From positions 129,101 through 193,100 of the forward strand of contig NZ_JBCNLP010000005.1 of the NCBI RefSeq assembly GCF_039595395.1: 64,000 nt of DNA. The letters run 5' to 3'. Position 1 is the stretch's first letter. Each line of letters opens with the position of its first letter. The notes under the pieces are model-generated. The model searched no databases. It worked only from the letters and a program-made list of their open reading frames with translations, and was not told where the DNA came from. The position numbers and the translations under genes are program-made. The stretch comes from Novosphingobium sp. (GTDB lineage Bacteria > Pseudomonadota > Alphaproteobacteria > Sphingomonadales > Sphingomonadaceae). Shown piece by piece: positions 34,190 to 42,996 of the stretch.

Positions 34190-35169
34190 ACGTAGCGGTC
34201 GGCCTGTTGCAGCATCTCCACGTAGCGGGCTACCCCTTGTTCCACATCGAGAAAGGGCCGATCATAGCCCGCCGCCCGCAGATTGGTCAGCGATGCCTCG
34301 GTAAAATACTGATATCTATCGCGAATTTCTTCCGGCATGGGCACGTATTTGATGTTGGGCTCCTGCCCACAGGCCCGGAACAGGGCGCCGATCAATTCGG
34401 CAAAGGATTGAGCGCGGCCCGTGCCCACGTTGAAAATGCCAACCTTGGGCGCCTGTTCCTCATCCATGAACCAGCGCATCACATTCACCACATCTTCAAC
34501 ATGGATGAAATCGCGAAGCTGGCCCCCATCGCTGTAGCCTTCGCGGTGGCTCTTGAACATGTCGACAACCTGCCCGTTTCTGGCCTTTTCAAAATTTTTG
34601 GCGACCACGGACATCATACCTTCCTTATGATATTCGTTGGGCCCATAAACGTTGAAGAATTTCATGCCGATGCATTTGGGAGGCAGGAGTTTGCCTTGCT
34701 CCGCCCGCTCCGCAACAATGCGGTCGATGGTGTGCTTGCTCCAGCCATACAGGTTCAGCGGGCGCAGCTTGCCAAGAGCCTCTGTGGAAAAATCGTCCAC
34801 AAATCCGTTTTCGCCGTCACCATAGGTGGCTGCGGAGGAGGCGTAAATCAACGGCACCTGATGCTGTGTGCACCAGTCGACAAGATCAAGGGTTGCGCGA
34901 AAGTTGGTCCGCAAGATCTCGTCACCGTCCCGGGCCGTGGTGGCCGAATTGGCGCCCATGTGGAAGACGGCGGACACCTTCACCTGCTCCAGTTTGGTCA
35001 TCAGCTGTTCGGGTGGAACAAAATCCTGAAAGGCGGCCTTGCGCAGGTTCTGCCATCGCTGGTCGCTCAGCAGCCAGTCACAAAGCAGAAGATCGGTATG
35101 CCCGGCCTTGTTGAGGGCATGGACGAGATAGGAGCCGATAAAGCCAGCAGCGCCGGTTACGAGAATCAT
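34186..35169 (-). CDS. hldD: ADP-L-glycero-D-manno-heptose 6-epimerase
   Basis: A 327-residue extended SDR. N-terminal GAAGFIGS binds NADP; FHMGANSATTARDGDEIL is the HldD-specific stretch, followed by YASSAATYGDGENGF and the catalytic NLYGWSKH (Tyr and Lys). Later FFNVYGPNEYHKEGMMSVV and YSDGGQLRDFIHVEDVV are diagnostic for HldD over other sugar epimerases. It converts ADP-D-glycero- to ADP-L-glycero-manno-heptose in the cytoplasm. It lies between a methyltransferase gene and gmhB, with hldE further up the same operon, so three of the four or five steps of the ADP-heptose route are encoded together; the isomerase gmhA is not in the window. Confidence 0.93.
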   Translation of the reverse strand: MILVTGAAGFIGSYLVHALNKAGHTDLLLCDWLLSDQRWQNLRKAAFQDFVPPEQLMTKLEQVKVSAVFHMGANSATTARDGDEILRTNFRATLDLVDWCTQHQVPLIYASSAATYGDGENGFVDDFSTEALGKLRPLNLYGWSKHTIDRIVAERAEQGKLLPPKCIGMKFFNVYGPNEYHKEGMMSVVAKNFEKARNGQVVDMFKSHREGYSDGGQLRDFIHVEDVVNVMRWFMDEEQAPKVGIFNVGTGRAQSFAELIGALFRACGQEPNIKYVPMPEEIRDRYQYFTEASLTNLRAAGYDRPFLDVEQGVARYVEMLQQADRYV

Positions 35170-35196
35170 GATATGAATTTATCCCACGAGTTGGAA

Positions 35197-35958
35197 TCAG
35201 GATTTGGTTTCTTTCAAGGCCTGTATCTCTTCGTCGCGCCGGCGCACTTCTTCTTCCAGATAGAAACTGCGCTGACGCGCCTCGATCAATTGATAATGGA
35301 TCCTCTGGTACAATTTGGGTGCGGCCGCTAAGTCGTGGTCGAAAGATTGGGTCGCAATGTCGGCTGCAATCGCGGAATAATCGCCCAGCGGCCGCCTCAC
35401 CAGCTGTTCGTACATATCGGCGGGATTGACGCAAGGCTCCGTACGCTTGACGGCACTGACATTGAGCGACATGGCGCAATGGTCGCCATCGTAACGGGGA
35501 ACCCATCCGTTGGATGCGTCGCCAAATGGAGAATTCCACCAGTTAAAGTCGGAATAGCCAAGAGACTCCAGGATATCGACAATCATTCCAGCGGTAAAAC
35601 CGTAGCGATGTTGCTCGAAGCGGTTTTCTCGCCCACCAACGCCATAAATCAGCCCCATGACATGAAACACGCTGTCGCCCGAAAGGACCATGCGCATCAA
35701 CGATGACATATCAGGAATTGAAATACGCAGCTTGCCGCCGATTTTCAGAACTCTGGTGAACTCTGCGATGGCCTTGAAACTGTCGGGCCAGTCGATGTGC
35801 TCAAGGACATGGCCTGCCACAACTTCATCTGCGGAGTTGCTCTCGATTTGCGGCATGTTGGTAACGTCTGCAACAATATCAGGTGAATGCGTGTCATCGA
35901 TATCCACGGTCTTGAAGCCGTCCGGCTTATATTTCTGGGCGCCAACATATAGCTTCAT
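35197..35958 (-). CDS. SAM-dependent methyltransferase of the polysaccharide operon
   Basis: A 253-residue protein that starts MKLYVGAQKYKPDGFKTVDID, the pattern of short Methyltransf_11-like proteins found in polysaccharide loci. DVTNMPQIESNSADEVVAGHVLEHI and LKIGGKLRISIPDM are the central motifs. The C-terminal ~50 residues (YQLIEARQRSFYLEEEVRRRDEEIQALKE) form a coiled coil. It probably methylates a sugar or the chain end; the acceptor is unknown. There are only 27 bases to hldD and 16 from the upstream gene, so it is within the operon. Confidence 0.78.
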   Translation of the reverse strand: MKLYVGAQKYKPDGFKTVDIDDTHSPDIVADVTNMPQIESNSADEVVAGHVLEHIDWPDSFKAIAEFTRVLKIGGKLRISIPDMSSLMRMVLSGDSVFHVMGLIYGVGGRENRFEQHRYGFTAGMIVDILESLGYSDFNWWNSPFGDASNGWVPRYDGDHCAMSLNVSAVKRTEPCVNPADMYEQLVRRPLGDYSAIAADIATQSFDHDLAAAPKLYQRIHYQLIEARQRSFYLEEEVRRRDEEIQALKETKS

Positions 35959-35974
35959 GACTTTTATCCTGTAA

Positions 35975-37144
35975 TTAGATATTCCAGATGCGGATGAGGT
36001 CGAACTTTACTGCCCGGCCATAGGTACCAGACAGCTCGACATGCAGCAGCTTGAGCGGATCGTGATCCAGACCGGCGGGTACACGCAAGACGAGACAGCA
36101 ATTTTCCCCAGCCCGGTGCAGCATGACAGGCAGGGCATGCCCGCCCAGTGACGCCGCACCGACCAGATCATCGCCTGCCTGGACAGCGATCATCTCCACC
36201 ATGATAAAGGGAGAGTGGCGCACCCTCGCCGGGCTGATAATGGTGAAATTGCCGCCGGGCAGTGTCAACCAGCCATCGGGGGAAGGCATGGCCGAACTGT
36301 TGACCAGCAGTTGCGCCGCCGGCGAAAAGGGGCGCATCTCGGTTACCACGTCCAGTCGGTCGCGAGCGTGCCAGTCGCCGATCTGGCGATAATGGGTCTG
36401 GATCGCGCTCTCGGCTTGCTGCCGGATCTGCTGGGCGCCCGTGGCTGAAAGGCGAGACGATGCATGGGGCTGGGAGAGCGGCTGTTTGTGCCAGTTGCGC
36501 ATGGGCCATTCCGCCAGCTCGGCAGGGGCGGCCAGCCAGAACAGGCGGTATGTATCCAGCCCTTCCTGCTGCAACCACGCCCGGAAAGGCTCCGCCTGCC
36601 AACGCCCGCCCTTGATGAAACGCCCTTTCAACTCGGGCCTTTCGCGCAGCACCAGCACGCCCAGCGCGGGCATGCGGGTCAGCCAGGCATTGACCACCGG
36701 GCGCAGCAGGGCCTGTCGCAAGGCACCATCAACAAAATGCCACAGGCGGTGTTCGCAGATGCCGTGCAACACCAGCCATTGCAGCCCGGCTTCCAGCGAA
36801 AAGCGGCCCTTTTCGCGGAAATGGGCTACAAGATCGCTGCGGCCCAGAATGGCGGCTAGCAACATGATGTTGACCGGAACGGCTCCACCCATCGCTGTGG
36901 CTGCTGTGGTCGCTGCCAGGCCGGCGGTGGCGTGCGTGTCCCACCGCACACGCATGGCGCCAAAATCGCCCGATGCGGCGTGCAGAAGATCGGCCCCCAC
37001 CGCCGCGACAAAGGCGTGGGGCACGCTGTCTGCGGCTTGGCGAGGGCGCGCCGCCAGCGCGGTTTCCAGGCCCGAGATCAACGCATTGTGATCGACGAAA
37101 GAGCGGAACGTATCTGCTGAAACGTCAATCACGCTGGCCGCCAT
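35975..37144 (-). CDS. Hypothetical protein of the polysaccharide operon
   Basis: A 389-residue protein that I do not recognise. It is predicted cytoplasmic, without a signal or transmembrane segments. The N-terminal ~170 residues are helix-rich (AATTAATAMGGAVPVNIMLLAAILGRSDLVAHF); the C-terminal ~120 are beta-rich with WLTLPGGNFTIISPARVRHSPFIMVEM and LVLRVPAGLDHDPLKLLHVELSG, like a carbohydrate-binding or jelly-roll module. It overlaps the upstream glycosyltransferase gene by 20 bases, so translation is coupled and a joint role in chain assembly is likely. Start ATG 37144. Confidence 0.65.
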   Translation of the reverse strand: MAASVIDVSADTFRSFVDHNALISGLETALAARPRQAADSVPHAFVAAVGADLLHAASGDFGAMRVRWDTHATAGLAATTAATAMGGAVPVNIMLLAAILGRSDLVAHFREKGRFSLEAGLQWLVLHGICEHRLWHFVDGALRQALLRPVVNAWLTRMPALGVLVLRERPELKGRFIKGGRWQAEPFRAWLQQEGLDTYRLFWLAAPAELAEWPMRNWHKQPLSQPHASSRLSATGAQQIRQQAESAIQTHYRQIGDWHARDRLDVVTEMRPFSPAAQLLVNSSAMPSPDGWLTLPGGNFTIISPARVRHSPFIMVEMIAVQAGDDLVGAASLGGHALPVMLHRAGENCCLVLRVPAGLDHDPLKLLHVELSGTYGRAVKFDLIRIWNI

Positions 37145-39125
37145 TGCTTGCGCCGCTAAAGCGGCTGATCACATCGCTGGCCAGCGCATCGAAGCGGCGC
37201 AATCCTTTGCGCATGACATTGCGCATATTGCCGCTGTTCATCGTCAGCGTGCCGGATTCGACGGTGAACTCATACACTCCCGCCCCCAACATGTCGGGCA
37301 TGCCGCTCAGGCTGACCTGCAGTCTTTTGCCGATAGAGGCATGAAAGGCCGTATCCAGTTCGGCCAAAGACATGACACGGTTCTTGAGTTCGAGTGCCAG
37401 CAGGATCTGGCCGCGCTTGACGACACGGGCACATTCAAACAGCAGCGAGGCGACCTGCGCCTCTTCGAGCTGGCCACCATCATCGCTCAGATTGCACACA
37501 ACCCAGTCGATGGCCTTGCTGTCGAGCGGAAGGCGCGTCCAGCTGGCGGGATAAAGTCGCACACCGGCCGAGGCATGGTGAAAGCCATCGCCAAGCGCGA
37601 AAAGGCGCGCTTCCTCTCGGCTCAGTCCCTGTTCGGACAACTGGGCAATGGTTTCAGCATCATTGCCCACAACCGCCCCTTGCCCATTGGAAGGGAGCAA
37701 GCGCCCCAGGTCGGCCACAATGTTGGGCCCGGGCAGCTGGCGCCTTGAAACAAAGTTCAGATGCGTGGTCGGCGCGCTCAGTTCGATCGCCGCTTCGGCC
37801 AGACTGTCGGCCGAATGGCTTTCCATACACGCCACGGTGGGCAACTCGCGAGGGCAGCGCACCGACCAGTCCCGACTGGTCCACCAGCAATCGCCGCAGG
37901 TTTGCGCGGCAAGATTGGTGTTTTCGGGATAGCCGAAAAATGGCAGGGAGGTGGGGCCAAAGGCAACGACAGAGGGCGTGCCCACCGCGCGTGCAAGATG
38001 GACCAGGCCGCCTTCTGTATCGATGTGGACCTGCGCATGGCGCAACACCATGGCAGACTGACTCATGGTGCACTTCCCGCGCAGATCGGCATCCACGCCG
38101 CCGATCAGCTGCTCATGCGCCTCGCCGAGCTGGACCGTGCGCAATCCCGCCGCCTTCACCCGCGCGACAATGTCCAGCCATTTGGCCAGCGGCAGATTCT
38201 TGGTCTGCAACCCGTCCGCGCCGGCCATGTTGCGGTCCGCGCCGTGGTGCACCGTGACATAGGGCCCGTCCAGCAGCGCCCGCACGTCTTCATCGGGTTC
38301 CTGCGCATGCAGGAAATCGCCGAAATTGCCCAGTTGGGGGGCAATGTTGGCGGTGTACATGCTGAAGCTGTATTTCGAGAAGCCCTGGCCTACCACTTCG
38401 CGGGCAAAGATGTTGTTGAGATAGGGCCAGTCGCGACGGATGTAGTTTTGCCAGATCCACGAGCGACTGTTGGCCTCGGCCAGGAAGTCGCCCTCCACGC
38501 GCGAACGCGGGGGTGGGGCGTAGGTGATCGCATAGCGCACGTCGGCAATCAGATCGAAAACATCGGTGGCCGCGGCCAGTTGCAGGAACCGGTGCCCCTG
38601 TTCTCCGGGCAAGTGGCAGGCTTCCACCACATAAGGGTTGTCTGAAAGGATGGAGCGCACGCCCGGATGTTCATGCACCACGAAAATGCGCGGCCTGTCG
38701 AAATGGTAATACAATCCGCGCACCACCGCGGAGAGATAGAGCATATCGCCATAGCCGCCCGACCCGCGCACCATGATGGTGATGGGATCGGCGTCATCAT
38801 CATGGGGCACCAGATTCCCCAGCATGCCCCGGATGCCCAGCGCCTCGCAGGTTCGCAGCCAGACCTGCTGGCGCTTGATGATGTTGGTGTTCTGCCAGAT
38901 CTGCGACATCGTGTAGGCCGGGAACATGTTCTGGCCGTCGTTGGCGCCCGTCAGCCCGCGCAGCAATTCGGCCAGCTTCTGGCCGGAGGCATCGTTGTCG
39001 CTGCGGATCAGCTGGGCTTCCTGTTCCAGCTGGGCAATGCGGCTGTTGGCCTCGCTCAGACGCAACAGGGCAGCTTGGAGTTGCACCTGCTCCAGCTCTG
39101 CGCGGCTTCCCTCGTCATGCATCAT
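37125..39125 (-). CDS. Large protein with coiled coil, GT9-like glycosyltransferase domain and C-terminal extension
   Basis: A 666-residue protein. Residues ~5-60 form a coiled coil (LQAALLRLSEANSRIAQLEQEAQLI). The middle resembles heptosyltransferase-type GT-B enzymes of family 9: IMVRGSGGYGDMLYLSAVVRGLYYHF near 115, TVHHGAD near 300, and HIDTEGGLVHLARAVGTPSVVAFGPTS near 400, a motif that binds the nucleotide of ADP-heptose in WaaC/WaaF. A cysteine-bearing stretch (CGDCWWTSRDWSVRCPRE) follows. The last ~200 residues resemble a degenerate methyltransferase fold (IDWVVCNLSDDG, FECARVVKRGQILLALE). Placed beside heptose genes, it is the best candidate for heptose transfer to the polysaccharide. 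Confidence 0.75.
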   Translation of the reverse strand: MMHDEGSRAELEQVQLQAALLRLSEANSRIAQLEQEAQLIRSDNDASGQKLAELLRGLTGANDGQNMFPAYTMSQIWQNTNIIKRQQVWLRTCEALGIRGMLGNLVPHDDDADPITIMVRGSGGYGDMLYLSAVVRGLYYHFDRPRIFVVHEHPGVRSILSDNPYVVEACHLPGEQGHRFLQLAAATDVFDLIADVRYAITYAPPPRSRVEGDFLAEANSRSWIWQNYIRRDWPYLNNIFAREVVGQGFSKYSFSMYTANIAPQLGNFGDFLHAQEPDEDVRALLDGPYVTVHHGADRNMAGADGLQTKNLPLAKWLDIVARVKAAGLRTVQLGEAHEQLIGGVDADLRGKCTMSQSAMVLRHAQVHIDTEGGLVHLARAVGTPSVVAFGPTSLPFFGYPENTNLAAQTCGDCWWTSRDWSVRCPRELPTVACMESHSADSLAEAAIELSAPTTHLNFVSRRQLPGPNIVADLGRLLPSNGQGAVVGNDAETIAQLSEQGLSREEARLFALGDGFHHASAGVRLYPASWTRLPLDSKAIDWVVCNLSDDGGQLEEAQVASLLFECARVVKRGQILLALELKNRVMSLAELDTAFHASIGKRLQVSLSGMPDMLGAGVYEFTVESGTLTMNSGNMRNVMRKGLRRFDALASDVISRFSGASNGGQRD

Positions 39126-40305
39126 TAAAAGAACTCCCCACGGCCGTATACTGGTTGGCAGATACCAGCTTGTCTTGCCCGGTCAGCAAGGGAAGCAGGC
39201 CCGTAACAATGTGATAGAGCGAGCTGGCCGGCACATGGCCACTGGCAAAAGCATAAGTGCGCGCGTCGCATGTCTCGTGCCAAAGCCCTTCGACCGGCAC
39301 ATTCAGGAAAGCCTTTAGATGCCCGAAAGCGTCCTGCCATGACCCTGCGGGAACATCGGGCCGTTCCAGCCCCACGCGGAGCCATTCCGTGATGGTCCAG
39401 ATGCGGCATTGCCTGTCGGCCACGGCCCCGTCCGCATGGACCTCGCCAAAAGGCAGGCCGGTTTCGGTGGCAAAGCCATGGCGGGCCCGGCGGGCCAGTG
39501 CGTGGTCCAGATCGGGCGCGTGCAGCCCGAGCTTGCGTGCCTCGCCCAGCAGCCACACCCATTCGAGATGGTGGCCCGGTTCAAAGATATGGCGAAGCGG
39601 ATCACTGGTCGGGCTCCAGTCCGCGTCGAAATACTCGAACAGGCATTGGCGCTGTTCGTGCCAGAAATGGCGGCCGAACATGGCGATCAATTCGTCGGCT
39701 TGTTCGCGGAAAGCGGGGCTCCGGCTCAGCGGCAGCCATGCCAGACATGCTTCCAGCAGATGCATGTGCGGATTTTGCCGATGCGGCAGCCGGTATGGGA
39801 TCGCCTCGATAAAACCGCCGGGCGCATGCACCATATGGGCGTGCAGAAAGGCCAGAACCTCCCTGGCGGTTTCTTCCAGTCGCGCATCGCCCAGGCGCTC
39901 GAAAGCAGAGGCCAGCGCGAAAAGCACAAAGGCCAGATCGTAGAGGTCGCGCGTGTCATCAAGCGGCGCCCCTTCCAGCGTCACGCTGCGGCGAAAGGCG
40001 CCATGGCCATGGCTGAGGGGGCCAAACAGGAAATCGAGCCCATGCCGCATGGCATCGCGCGCGCCTGGAACCGACATCCGGTCGAGCGTTGCAAAAACGA
40101 AGATGTGGCGGCAGGTGACCCGTAGCCGTTTGAAATCCACAGCATTGCGCGCATCGTGGAAAGACAGCTGGTCGAAATAGCCGCCATGCACCCGGTCAAC
40201 GCCCGCATCGAGCCAGAGAGCCGCGGCCGGCCCGGTCAGCCAGCGATGCGCGTCCAGGGTGGCGGCGCTGCGCTCCCCACCTAGAACAGCGTCACGGCCG
40301 ATCAT
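39115..40305 (-). CDS. AGE-family epimerase/isomerase
   Basis: A 396-residue (alpha/alpha)6-barrel enzyme of the N-acylglucosamine 2-epimerase superfamily, which includes GlcNAc 2-epimerase, mannose isomerase and cellobiose epimerase. Diagnostic motifs: GGYFDQLSFHD near 42, RVTCRHIFVFA, RDLYDLAFVLFALA, RQNPHMHLLEACLAWL, and PGHHLEWVWLLGEA with the catalytic His. The substrate is open. A mannose/fructose- or ManNAc-type interconversion supplying the capsule would fit. It overlaps hldE by 14 bases and the next gene by 11, so it is tightly embedded in the heptose operon. A role in heptose-precursor isomerisation in place of GmhA is only a speculation. Confidence 0.85.
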   Translation of the reverse strand: MIGRDAVLGGERSAATLDAHRWLTGPAAALWLDAGVDRVHGGYFDQLSFHDARNAVDFKRLRVTCRHIFVFATLDRMSVPGARDAMRHGLDFLFGPLSHGHGAFRRSVTLEGAPLDDTRDLYDLAFVLFALASAFERLGDARLEETAREVLAFLHAHMVHAPGGFIEAIPYRLPHRQNPHMHLLEACLAWLPLSRSPAFREQADELIAMFGRHFWHEQRQCLFEYFDADWSPTSDPLRHIFEPGHHLEWVWLLGEARKLGLHAPDLDHALARRARHGFATETGLPFGEVHADGAVADRQCRIWTITEWLRVGLERPDVPAGSWQDAFGHLKAFLNVPVEGLWHETCDARTYAFASGHVPASSLYHIVTGLLPLLTGQDKLVSANQYTAVGSSFNDA

Positions 40306-41746
40306 GGGTCAACTCCGGCTGAAGCGAGCGCTTGACCAGATTGCTGGTTGACTGCCCTTCGACCAGACGGGCCAGCACCACCTTGCCGCCATAGGATTGC
40401 ACCAGAGGCGCACCCACCACCGTGTCGATGGTATAATCGGCGCCCTTGACCAGCACATCGGGCCGCAGGGCCTCGATCAGCTCTGCCGGCGTTTCCTCAC
40501 CGAACAGGGTGACGGCGCTGACACAGGACAAGGCGCTCAACACGCGAGCGCGGTTGTCCTGCGTCTGGATCGGCCTGCTCGGCCCCTTTAGGCGCGAGAC
40601 CGAGGCGTCGGTGTTGATGCCCACGATCAGATGATCGCAATGCGAGGCGGCCTCTTGCAGCAAGGAGATATGGCCGGGATGCAGAAGGTCAAAGCAACCG
40701 TTGGTAAAGCCCACGGTCTGGCCCTGCGTGGCCCATTGCCGGCGCAGCATGGCCGCATCGGCGCGGTCGAGCACCAGGCCCCGCGTGCCAAGCCCGTCTT
40801 CCTCGCCCAGCGCCCGGTGAAGCTCGTCTGCCGAAACGGTTGATGTGCCCAGCTTGCTGACCGCAATGCCCGCCGCCAGATTGGCCATGGCCATGGCCTC
40901 GATGATGCCGATGCCGCCGCCCAGCCCCGATGCCAGACAGGCCACAACCGTATCGCCCGCCCCGGACACATCGAACACTTCACGCGCCTTTGTCGGCAGC
41001 AGGACAGGGTTCTGCTCCCGGTCGTAGAAGGCCATGCCCTTTTCCGAGCGAGTGACCAGAATGCGCGCGCCTGTCACATCGATCAACCGCTCGGCGGCCT
41101 GCCTGCACGCTTGCTCATCCGGGCAAGGCATGCCCGAAGCTGCGGCCAGTTCGCTCAGATTGGGGGTGATGATGCTGGCGCCGCGATAGATCGACCAGTC
41201 GCTCCGCTTGGGGTCGACGATGGTGGGCACGCCTAGATCACGCGCCTTGTCGATGATGCGGGTGATGATCGCGTCGATCAGCAGCCCCTTGCGATAGTCG
41301 GACAACACGATCACGTCGTGATCGTGCGCCAGCTCTTCCAGACGGTGCAGCAGTGTGTCGCAGGCCGACTGGTCAATGGGGCCGGTATGTTCCTCATCCA
41401 AGCGCAGCACCTGATGGGAGCCGGCCATCAGGCGCGTTTTGCAGGTCGTGGGCCGCCCGGCAATGTCGAGCAACTGGGCGTTCACCCCCCGCTCTTCCAG
41501 CATGGTGCGCAAGGTGCGGCCTGCCTCATCCGATCCGATCCCGGCCAGCAAGGTAGCCTTGCCACCCAGTGCCGCGACATTGGCCGCGACATTGGCCGCG
41601 CCGCCAGGCGCCCAACGCCGGCTTTCGTACCGCAGCACAGGGACCGGCGCCTCAGGCGAAATGCGTTCGACTGAGCCCTGAACATAGGAATCGATCATGG
41701 CATCGCCAATGACCAGCACGCGGGCCTTGCTCAACAACTCTAGCAT
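40292..41746 (-). CDS. hldE: Bifunctional heptose 7-phosphate kinase / heptose 1-phosphate adenylyltransferase
   Basis: A 484-residue two-domain enzyme. The N-terminal ribokinase-type domain (1-~320) has GDAMIDSYVQGSVERISPEAPVPV, the RWAPGGAANVAANVAALGG substrate motif and DVSGAGDTVVA with the catalytic Asp. The C-terminal nucleotidyltransferase (~345-484) has FTNGCFDLLHPGHISLL with the HxGH signature and VLVKGADYTIDTVVG. It phosphorylates heptose 7-phosphate at O1 and, after GmhB, adds AMP to give ADP-heptose. The motifs look intact. It follows kpsE by 49 bases and begins the heptose part of the operon. Confidence 0.93.
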   Translation of the reverse strand: MLELLSKARVLVIGDAMIDSYVQGSVERISPEAPVPVLRYESRRWAPGGAANVAANVAALGGKATLLAGIGSDEAGRTLRTMLEERGVNAQLLDIAGRPTTCKTRLMAGSHQVLRLDEEHTGPIDQSACDTLLHRLEELAHDHDVIVLSDYRKGLLIDAIITRIIDKARDLGVPTIVDPKRSDWSIYRGASIITPNLSELAAASGMPCPDEQACRQAAERLIDVTGARILVTRSEKGMAFYDREQNPVLLPTKAREVFDVSGAGDTVVACLASGLGGGIGIIEAMAMANLAAGIAVSKLGTSTVSADELHRALGEEDGLGTRGLVLDRADAAMLRRQWATQGQTVGFTNGCFDLLHPGHISLLQEAASHCDHLIVGINTDASVSRLKGPSRPIQTQDNRARVLSALSCVSAVTLFGEETPAELIEALRPDVLVKGADYTIDTVVGAPLVQSYGGKVVLARLVEGQSTSNLVKRSLQPELTHDRP

Positions 41747-41795
41747 CCGATTGCCCCAACAAAGGTGTAAGAATGAGAATATTGTCAGATTTCAA

Positions 41796-42965
41796 TCAAA
41801 TCTGATGTTCTTTGACACCCTGAACCAGCATCCAGCCAATCGCAAAGGAAAAGATCAGTGACAGGAATACCGTTCCTACGATTTTACCTCGCTCAGGATA
41901 AAGCGCCTTTACGGCGCGATTCGCATCGACCACGCGGATAAGATAGGTCTGTTTCCGTTCTGCTTCAGCGCGGGCGGTTTCATAGGCCGCTGTGGCGGTG
42001 GCAAAGCGCCGGACCGCGGTTTCGCGTTGCACCTGAAGGCTTTCATAACCGCCAAGGGACGCCGCGATGGAACTGCCGCCCCCTGCGATCCGCTGCGACT
42101 GGCCGGCCACCTGGGCCTCCAGCGCGCGCACCTGAGCCTGTGTGGCCCTGTATTGCGGGCTTTCGTGGCTGATGAGGCCCTCCATCGCCTTCAGCCTGGC
42201 GCGCGCTGTCGTCAGCCCCGCCGTCAGGTTGGTGACCATGGTAACCTGCGCCTTGCCGCTGCCTTCCGGGTCGATGTCATCGTGGTTGCGGCGATAGGAG
42301 GTGAGCGCCTGTTCGGCTTCCTGCAAGGACTTCGAGGCCAGATCGACTTCGTTGCGGGCGTGGGCGACCTGATCGCGATAGGTTCGGATGTTGAGCTGGT
42401 TGATCTGCTCTTCGCCCATGCGCAGCAGCTTGCCGCCCAGCTCATAGGCATCGTCCGGTGTGAAGGCGTGCACCGCCAGACGGGTAATCCCCGTTTCCGG
42501 GTCGAGGGTGACAGTGACATGGCGGTTATAATATTTCAGCAACCGCTCGGGCGAAGGATTGTCTTGCCACAGGCGGCTGACAGGATCGATAAAGGGGCGG
42601 CGGAACCGCTCAACCAGCCTGTCCTGTTGGCGCAACTGGGCCGCCGCATCGTTGGATTGCAGATAATCGTTGACCATATAGGCTTCGGTTGAAACCGTCG
42701 AAACGCCCAGGTTCATGCCCAGCAACTGGCCCATGCCGCTGGGAGCGCCAGAGGCATCGGCGCGGCGCACCACAAAATCGACGGTGGTTTCATACTGGTC
42801 GGATGCAATCAAGTAATAATAGGCCGCGACCAGCGCTGTGGGCAGGACAACCAGCAGCAGCAGATAACGATAGACATACACCAGTTGCCGCACACGAGCC
42901 CCCCAGCCCCGCGACGAACCGACGGACTGCGCGTCTTTGGGGCTGATAATTCCTAACATTGTCAT
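41796..42965 (-). CDS. kpsE: Capsule export inner-membrane protein (KpsE / polysaccharide co-polymerase 3 type)
   Basis: A 389-residue protein. It has one transmembrane helix near residues 33-50 (YLLLLVVLPTALVAAYYYL), a large periplasmic region with coiled coils (~180-330; ARNEVDLASKSLQEAEQALTSYRR, YESLQVQRETAVRRFATATAAYETARAEAE), and a second helix near the C terminus (IVGTVFLSLIFSFAIGWML). This is the KpsE/CtrB/BexC layout, linking the ABC exporter to the outer-membrane channel. It lies directly downstream of kpsM. A short palindrome TCAGATTT-CAATC-AAATCTGA at 41785-41805 spans its stop codon and could stabilise or pause the message before hldE. Confidence 0.88.
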   Translation of the reverse strand: MTMLGIISPKDAQSVGSSRGWGARVRQLVYVYRYLLLLVVLPTALVAAYYYLIASDQYETTVDFVVRRADASGAPSGMGQLLGMNLGVSTVSTEAYMVNDYLQSNDAAAQLRQQDRLVERFRRPFIDPVSRLWQDNPSPERLLKYYNRHVTVTLDPETGITRLAVHAFTPDDAYELGGKLLRMGEEQINQLNIRTYRDQVAHARNEVDLASKSLQEAEQALTSYRRNHDDIDPEGSGKAQVTMVTNLTAGLTTARARLKAMEGLISHESPQYRATQAQVRALEAQVAGQSQRIAGGGSSIAASLGGYESLQVQRETAVRRFATATAAYETARAEAERKQTYLIRVVDANRAVKALYPERGKIVGTVFLSLIFSFAIGWMLVQGVKEHQI

Positions 42966-42996
42966 TCAATCCTTGCGTCGATCCGCTTTGCGTTTG

